This document shows, piece after piece, positions 59,408 to 64,000 of a stretch of 64,000 nucleotides of DNA. The position numbers and the translations under genes were made by a program. The stretch lies in assembly GCF_947495665.1 (NCBI RefSeq), contig NZ_CANLZV010000005.1, forward strand, positions 62,001-126,000. Reading direction: 5' to 3'. The notes under the pieces were generated by a model. That model made no database searches. It was not told where the DNA came from and was given only the letters and a program-made list of their open reading frames with translations. This DNA comes from an uncultured Sunxiuqinia sp. GTDB lineage: Bacteria; Bacteroidota; Bacteroidia; Bacteroidales; Prolixibacteraceae. How positions within the stretch are numbered: the first letter of the stretch is position 1; every line of letters starts with the position of its first letter.

Positions 59408-62149
59408 ATGCGAAACCGTTTCATTTTTCTGTCACTCTTACTGTTTATTTGTCAATTTGGGCTGGCGCAAATAACCACAGATCCTGAGTTTCCGGCTGCA
59501 ACCAAACAAGTGGTGGTAACATTCGACTCATCGCAAGACAGCAGGCTTGGTAAATACACGGGGGATTTGTATGCCCATACCGGTGTTAAAATTGAAGGAA
59601 ACAACGACTGGCAACATGTTATTGGATCGTGGGGCGACAATGCTGCCCAACCCAAATTAACCCATTTGGGCGATGGAATCTACAAGCTTGAAATCACGCC
59701 GGATATTAATTCCTATTACAGCGTTCCGGCCAATGAAAAGGTCTTACAACTGGCTTTCGTTTTCCGCTCAGCCGACGGATCAAAGCAAACCAATGACATC
59801 ATTATCGATGTTTATGAAGAAGGCTTGATTGTCAACTTGACAAGCCCATCGCAACAAACCATCTTTCCCAAAAACGAGGATACAAGCATTTCTGCCACAG
59901 CCTCGGCCGAAGGTGAACTCAAACTTCTACTGAATGAAACCTTATTGGCTCAAACCACCGGAACATCACTCACAACCACCTATCAATTCACCGAAGAAGG
60001 TGACCAATGGCTTATTGCAAAACTCACAGCCAATGGAGAAACCGTCTATGATTCGGTTTCTGTTTACATTAAAAAAGACATTACCCAGGAAGCAAAACCA
60101 GCCAATTACCGGAAAGGAATTAACTACCCGGAAGATCAAACTACGGCCGGTCTGGTTTTATGGGCTCCTGAAAAAGAATTTGTTTACTTGCTGGGAGATT
60201 TTAACGACTGGCAGGTGAATGAAGCTTACCAAATGAAAAAAGATGGGGATTACTTTTGGCTGACCATCGAAAACCTGCAAGCCGGCCAGGATTACCTGTT
60301 TCAATACCTGGTTGACGGCGATTTGAAAATTGCTGATCCTTATGCCGAACAAGTGTCTGATCCCTGGAACGACCAATATATCGACAATAGCCTTTACCCA
60401 AACCTACCAAGCTATCCCGACGGAAAAACCGAAGGAATTGCCTCTGTTCTTCGAACCGGGCAAACAGCTTACACCTGGGAGGTAACCGATTTTCAGGCTC
60501 CGGAGACCGATGAACTGGTCATTTACGAACTCTTGGTTCGCGACTTTTACGAAGGACACAGTTTTCAAGCCGTCATTGACCGACTTGACTACCTGGAAGA
60601 TCTAAATATCAATGTTCTCGAATTGATGCCTGTCAACGAATTTGAAGGCAATTCAAGCTGGGGATACAACCCATCATTTTACTTTGCTCCGGATAAATAC
60701 TACGGCCCTAAAAACGATCTGAAAAAACTGGTTGATGAATGCCACAAGCGAGGCATTGCTGTTGTGATTGACATGGTTCTTAACCACAGTTACGGGCAAA
60801 GTCCCCTGGCTCAGCTCTACTGGAACACCGAACAGAATCGGCCCGCAGCCAACAACCCGTGGTACAACGAAACCAGCAACTTCCAAAACCCAGATGCCCA
60901 ATGGGGGTACGATTTCAATCACGAAAGTGAGTACACCCGCCAGTTGATAGACAGCATCAACAGCTTTTGGATGAGTGAATACCAAATTGATGGGTTCCGT
61001 TTCGACTTTACCAAAGGCTTCTCAAACACCAGCTATGGACCATCAAGCTGGGGCAGCCCCTACGATGCCGACCGGATTGCCAACCTAAAACGAATGGCCG
61101 ATGAAATTTGGAACCGCAACGAAGATGCCCTCATCATTTTTGAGCACCTTTCTGATAATTCGGAAGAAAAGGAACTGGCCGAACACGGCATCCTCCTTTG
61201 GGGAAATATCAACCACAATTATGGCGAAGCAGCCATGGGATATACGCAAAATACCAACTCTGATTTAAGCTGGGGAATATACAGTGAACGGGATTGGAGT
61301 GTGCCCAACCTGGTTAGTTATATGGAAAGCCACGATGAAGAACGCTTAGCTTTCAAGCTCATTCAATATGGAAACTATTCCGGTACTTACAACACCAAAA
61401 ACCTCCCCATTGCCACCGACCGTTTGGAACTGAACAATGTCTTTTTCATTCCACTTCCAGGCCCTAAAATGATTTGGCAATTTGGTGAGTTGGCCTACGA
61501 TTACTCCATCGACGATGGCGGACGCTTGGGTGAAAAACCTATTCGATGGGACTATACCGAGGTGAAAGACCGAACCGACCTGTTCCAGGTAGTTGCAAAA
61601 CTCAATTACCTCAAACAAAACTACGAGGAATTTCAAACGCCAGAGATTGTCCATTCCCTGGAAGGAACCACCAAGTGGTACCAACTCAAGCAAGGCGCAA
61701 ACTACGTGATTGCTGTAGGGAATTTTGGCGTTACCCAAGAACAGTTTTCCGTTAGCTTTCCAACGAAAGGAACCTGGTACAACTACTTTGATGAAACAAC
61801 CTATGAGGTGACTTCAACAACCATGACATTTACCTTGGCTCCCGGAGAGTATCGCCTGCTTTCGACCCGGCAGTTTGAGCAACCCGATATTGTAACCGAA
61901 AATCCGGAGCTGGTGCTTCCCAATGAAATCGAAGTTTACCCCAACCCGGTGTCTGATTATGTTACTATCCAATCTCCTTCACCCCTTGTTCAAGCCAGTT
62001 TATATTCTATTCAAGGAAGCTTACTTCACCAATTTTTTGGTCAGGAAACTTTTCACACGATGCAACTATCTCACTTACAAAAAGGAACTTACATTTTGAA
62101 AATAAAAACCGAATCAACTAAAAAAACGATCAAGCTAATTAAAAGATAA
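59408..62149 (+). CDS. Secreted GH13 alpha-amylase with T9SS sorting domain
   Basis: A 913-aa extracellular or surface enzyme. After a signal peptide (ending FGLAQ) there are two beta-domains, the second resembling CBM48/early-set (about 235-330, with VLWAPEKEFVYLLGDFNDWQ). The GH13 barrel has VIDMVLNHSYG, DGFRFDFTKGFS (nucleophile Asp), IIFEHLSDNS (acid Glu) and SYMESHDEERL. The last about 80 residues are a type IX secretion sorting domain (VYPNPVSDYVTI ... GTYILKI ... KTIKLIKR). Exported amylase would feed the SusCD importer encoded just upstream. Confidence 0.95.
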   Translation: MRNRFIFLSLLLFICQFGLAQITTDPEFPAATKQVVVTFDSSQDSRLGKYTGDLYAHTGVKIEGNNDWQHVIGSWGDNAAQPKLTHLGDGIYKLEITPDINSYYSVPANEKVLQLAFVFRSADGSKQTNDIIIDVYEEGLIVNLTSPSQQTIFPKNEDTSISATASAEGELKLLLNETLLAQTTGTSLTTTYQFTEEGDQWLIAKLTANGETVYDSVSVYIKKDITQEAKPANYRKGINYPEDQTTAGLVLWAPEKEFVYLLGDFNDWQVNEAYQMKKDGDYFWLTIENLQAGQDYLFQYLVDGDLKIADPYAEQVSDPWNDQYIDNSLYPNLPSYPDGKTEGIASVLRTGQTAYTWEVTDFQAPETDELVIYELLVRDFYEGHSFQAVIDRLDYLEDLNINVLELMPVNEFEGNSSWGYNPSFYFAPDKYYGPKNDLKKLVDECHKRGIAVVIDMVLNHSYGQSPLAQLYWNTEQNRPAANNPWYNETSNFQNPDAQWGYDFNHESEYTRQLIDSINSFWMSEYQIDGFRFDFTKGFSNTSYGPSSWGSPYDADRIANLKRMADEIWNRNEDALIIFEHLSDNSEEKELAEHGILLWGNINHNYGEAAMGYTQNTNSDLSWGIYSERDWSVPNLVSYMESHDEERLAFKLIQYGNYSGTYNTKNLPIATDRLELNNVFFIPLPGPKMIWQFGELAYDYSIDDGGRLGEKPIRWDYTEVKDRTDLFQVVAKLNYLKQNYEEFQTPEIVHSLEGTTKWYQLKQGANYVIAVGNFGVTQEQFSVSFPTKGTWYNYFDETTYEVTSTTMTFTLAPGEYRLLSTRQFEQPDIVTENPELVLPNEIEVYPNPVSDYVTIQSPSPLVQASLYSIQGSLLHQFFGQETFHTMQLSHLQKGTYILKIKTESTKKTIKLIKR

Positions 62150-62251
62150 GCGGAAACCGGCAAGCCCTGAGCCAGGTTATTGGATAGGCCTTTCAATTTG
62201 ACTAATTTTAAATCAAAAACCAGGCTCTGTTGATCTTAAAATTTGTGTGAC

Positions 62252-63511
62252 ATGAAGAAAGTTGTTGTTTTCTCGCTATTTATGCTTGCTATTTGGGGAC
62301 AGCTCTACGCAGCTCAACCTGTGCGAACTCCTTTTGTTGAACTATTCATTGAAGGAGAGCGGATTCTGAATGGTGCCGAAATTAAGGTTAACAAAGGGCA
62401 GCAATTTACCCTGTTTGCCCAAATCAAAGGAGGACGGGCCGATTTTGTCCAGCTTCCGGATACCTATGCCGATTTGGGTGATGGTGCAAAAATCATCTCC
62501 CGGAATTACAACAAACTGATTTACGAAAAGAACGGGGTCACTCACAAATGGGAGATGATTGATGAGAACATTGATCTGGAAACGGACACCAAAATCAGGC
62601 TTTTGGCAAACAATGAATTGGAGAATAAAAAACAAACCGATGTTTTTATTCCGGTGGATAAAGTTGAAAAAACATACATCAAGGTTAAAATAACAAGCAC
62701 CTGGCAGTACAGCAACGGCACAACTTCAAAAACAGAACAAAACACAGCTGAGGCCCTCATTCATTTGGATATTCAAGGAAATACCAATGTGTGGTTCGCA
62801 AGCCCCAACATTCGGGCTGCCGGTACCGAAGACAAGCAGGTAAAGGAATATTTGCTGGCAATTCAGGATTCCTATAACAAAATTGAAAGCTTGCTCAATA
62901 CCTTCGAATTTACCTCAATGATGAGCGAAATCCAGCAACTTCGAAGCACCGTCGGCCAGCTTGAAAGCCGGATTGAATACCTGGTGGCTAACGAGCCAAC
63001 CAAGCATTCGGACATCTTTTTTGTTGGTTTACCCAGTGATAAAGCCATTAGCGACATCGATGATTTTCGAAGCCTGGCAAACGCCTGGTCCGATTTGGAA
63101 AAACTGGTTCAGGAACATCAAATCAAGCTGAATAATTTAACAAAGGCCGACGACAAGCTAACGCGCAGAAACCTGTTAAGCCAAATTAAGCCTTTCACCA
63201 GCTGGGAAGAAGCATTGCCCGGTAATTCTGAATCATTGCTGACGGTTTACGCCAAAGATTTTAATTGGGAAAACACCAGTATTCGCTCTTTTCTGGCCTT
63301 CAATCCGGCCGAGGAACGAATCAACAACATTGAACAGAGTCTGGCCGATTATCAGCGATTCCTGAGTAACCGCCAGGAAAATATGGAAGCCGAAAAGCAA
63401 AAAATTCAATATGCCCTGACCCGTCTTCAGGCTGTCCGAATCTTTGACGGCATGCTTATGGGTTTTTTCTCCTCCCTGAATTTTGCCCGGTGGGAAAATA
63501 CCCGAAACTAA
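62252..63511 (+). CDS. Exported protein of unknown function
   Basis: A 419-aa protein from the ATG at 62252; an in-frame TTG at 62243 is less likely. A signal peptide (MKKVVVFSLFMLAIWGQLYA) is clear. The N-terminal half is beta-rich and starts VELFIEGERILNGAEIKV, a pattern seen in proteins that bind or sense ligands. The C-terminal half is helical with coiled-coil-like heptads (IQQLRSTVGQLESRIEYLV and around LSNRQENMEAEKQKIQ). No family recognised. It is probably secreted or periplasmic. It follows the amylase by about 100 bp without a clear terminator, so it could be read with it. Confidence 0.75.
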   Translation: MKKVVVFSLFMLAIWGQLYAAQPVRTPFVELFIEGERILNGAEIKVNKGQQFTLFAQIKGGRADFVQLPDTYADLGDGAKIISRNYNKLIYEKNGVTHKWEMIDENIDLETDTKIRLLANNELENKKQTDVFIPVDKVEKTYIKVKITSTWQYSNGTTSKTEQNTAEALIHLDIQGNTNVWFASPNIRAAGTEDKQVKEYLLAIQDSYNKIESLLNTFEFTSMMSEIQQLRSTVGQLESRIEYLVANEPTKHSDIFFVGLPSDKAISDIDDFRSLANAWSDLEKLVQEHQIKLNNLTKADDKLTRRNLLSQIKPFTSWEEALPGNSESLLTVYAKDFNWENTSIRSFLAFNPAEERINNIEQSLADYQRFLSNRQENMEAEKQKIQYALTRLQAVRIFDGMLMGFFSSLNFARWENTRN

Positions 63512-63628
63512 TTGATCAGTTAGCAATCAAAACCATCATACACTTACATTTCGTTTAATTAAACATTGAAATGATTAAACGTTTTTAAATCTGCCCGCGT
63601 TTAGCATTTGAAATCAAAACCATTGAGA

Positions 63629-64000
63629 TGATAAGCATTAGCAAACACGCAGGAATTTATACGCTCAAGGCTGAACTGGAACTACCGATCAGCCTGGATG
63701 AGGCCTGGGAGTTTTTCTCCAATCCGGGTAATCTTGAAAAAATTACGCCCAAAAGCATGCAGTTCAAAATTAGTTCGGGAAGCTATAAGCCCATGTATGC
63801 CGGGCAAATAATTACCTATCATGTTTCTCCTTTTCCGGGTTTCAAAACCAACTGGGTAACTGAAATCACCCAGGTCAAAACCGGACATTTTTTTGTTGAT
63901 GAACAGCGCTTCGGCCCCTACTCCATGTGGCATCATGAACATTTTTTTGAAGCCATTGACGGTGGTGTGCGTATGACGGACAAAGTGAGCTATAAACTAC
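63629..64000 (+). CDS. SRPBCC-fold protein, truncated by the window end
   Basis: An ORF opens with an ATG at 63629 (MISISKHAGIYTLKAELELP) and runs in frame to the last base with no stop. The sequence shows the START/polyketide-cyclase-like (SRPBCC) pattern: ISLDEAWEFFSNPGNLEKITPKSM, then VSPFPGFKTNWVTEIT and DEQRFGPYSMWHHEHFFE, as in cytoplasmic ligand-binding SRPBCC proteins. The usual length is about 150 aa, so most of it is visible. Function unknown. Confidence 0.78.

Overview
The window looks like chromosomal DNA of a Bacteroidota organism, probably a free-living or marine-type member of Bacteroidales/Marinilabiliales; the order is inference. The evidence is SusC/SusD/SusE/SusF-type outer-membrane genes, FecI/FecR/TonB-receptor signalling, a type IX secretion sorting domain, promoter boxes of the TAnnTTTG type, a DUF6261-like protein and scarce Shine-Dalgarno sites. 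No rRNA, tRNA, CRISPR array, prophage or complete insertion sequence was seen.

Layout. 1-8.6 kb is housekeeping: asnS, rpoN, a membrane protein, a SPOR-like lipoprotein, a PhoR/PhoB-like two-component pair and a PiT phosphate transporter with a fused PhoU-like tail. 8.7-13.2 kb holds small unknowns, an AraC-like HTH protein behind two tandem dyad repeats, a membrane LytTR regulator and a TonB-dependent receptor. 13.3-20.6 kb, all on the minus strand, reads thioredoxin-like protein, ApbE, DUF4266 lipoprotein and DUF3570 outer-membrane protein, followed by ECF sigma factor, FecR and a FecA-like receptor. This is a candidate extracytoplasmic redox/flavinylation module beside a cell-surface signalling unit. 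20.8-25.1 kb has small accessory genes separated by repeat-rich intergenic DNA, including a 41-bp tandem array and two pairs of dispersed repeats.

25.2-31.3 kb is a methionine operon on the minus strand: SAM riboswitch, UPF0280 protein, metH, a 52-aa membrane protein and metF. 31.4-38.1 kb carries mnmH and selD (overlapping), a convergent radical SAM gene, fumC and cysS. 38.1-39.6 kb has an SDR oxidoreductase and a nickel superoxide dismutase whose nickel hook would be exposed by signal peptidase.

39.7-62.1 kb is a starch/malto-oligosaccharide utilisation locus. The minus-strand arm encodes an MFS maltose-type transporter, beta-phosphoglucomutase, GH65 maltose phosphorylase, two GH13 enzymes and a GH97 enzyme, with a separately oriented LacI regulator next to it. 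The plus-strand arm encodes SusC, SusD, two SusE/F-type lipoproteins and a secreted T9SS GH13 amylase. A perfect GCAAACGTTTGC palindrome lies upstream of each arm, so LacI probably controls both. The likely flow is surface binding and cleavage, import by SusCD, periplasmic trimming by GH13/GH97, MFS uptake of maltose, then phosphorolysis to glucose and beta-glucose-1-phosphate, which PgmB isomerises. The window ends with an unknown exported coiled-coil-like protein and a truncated SRPBCC-fold gene.
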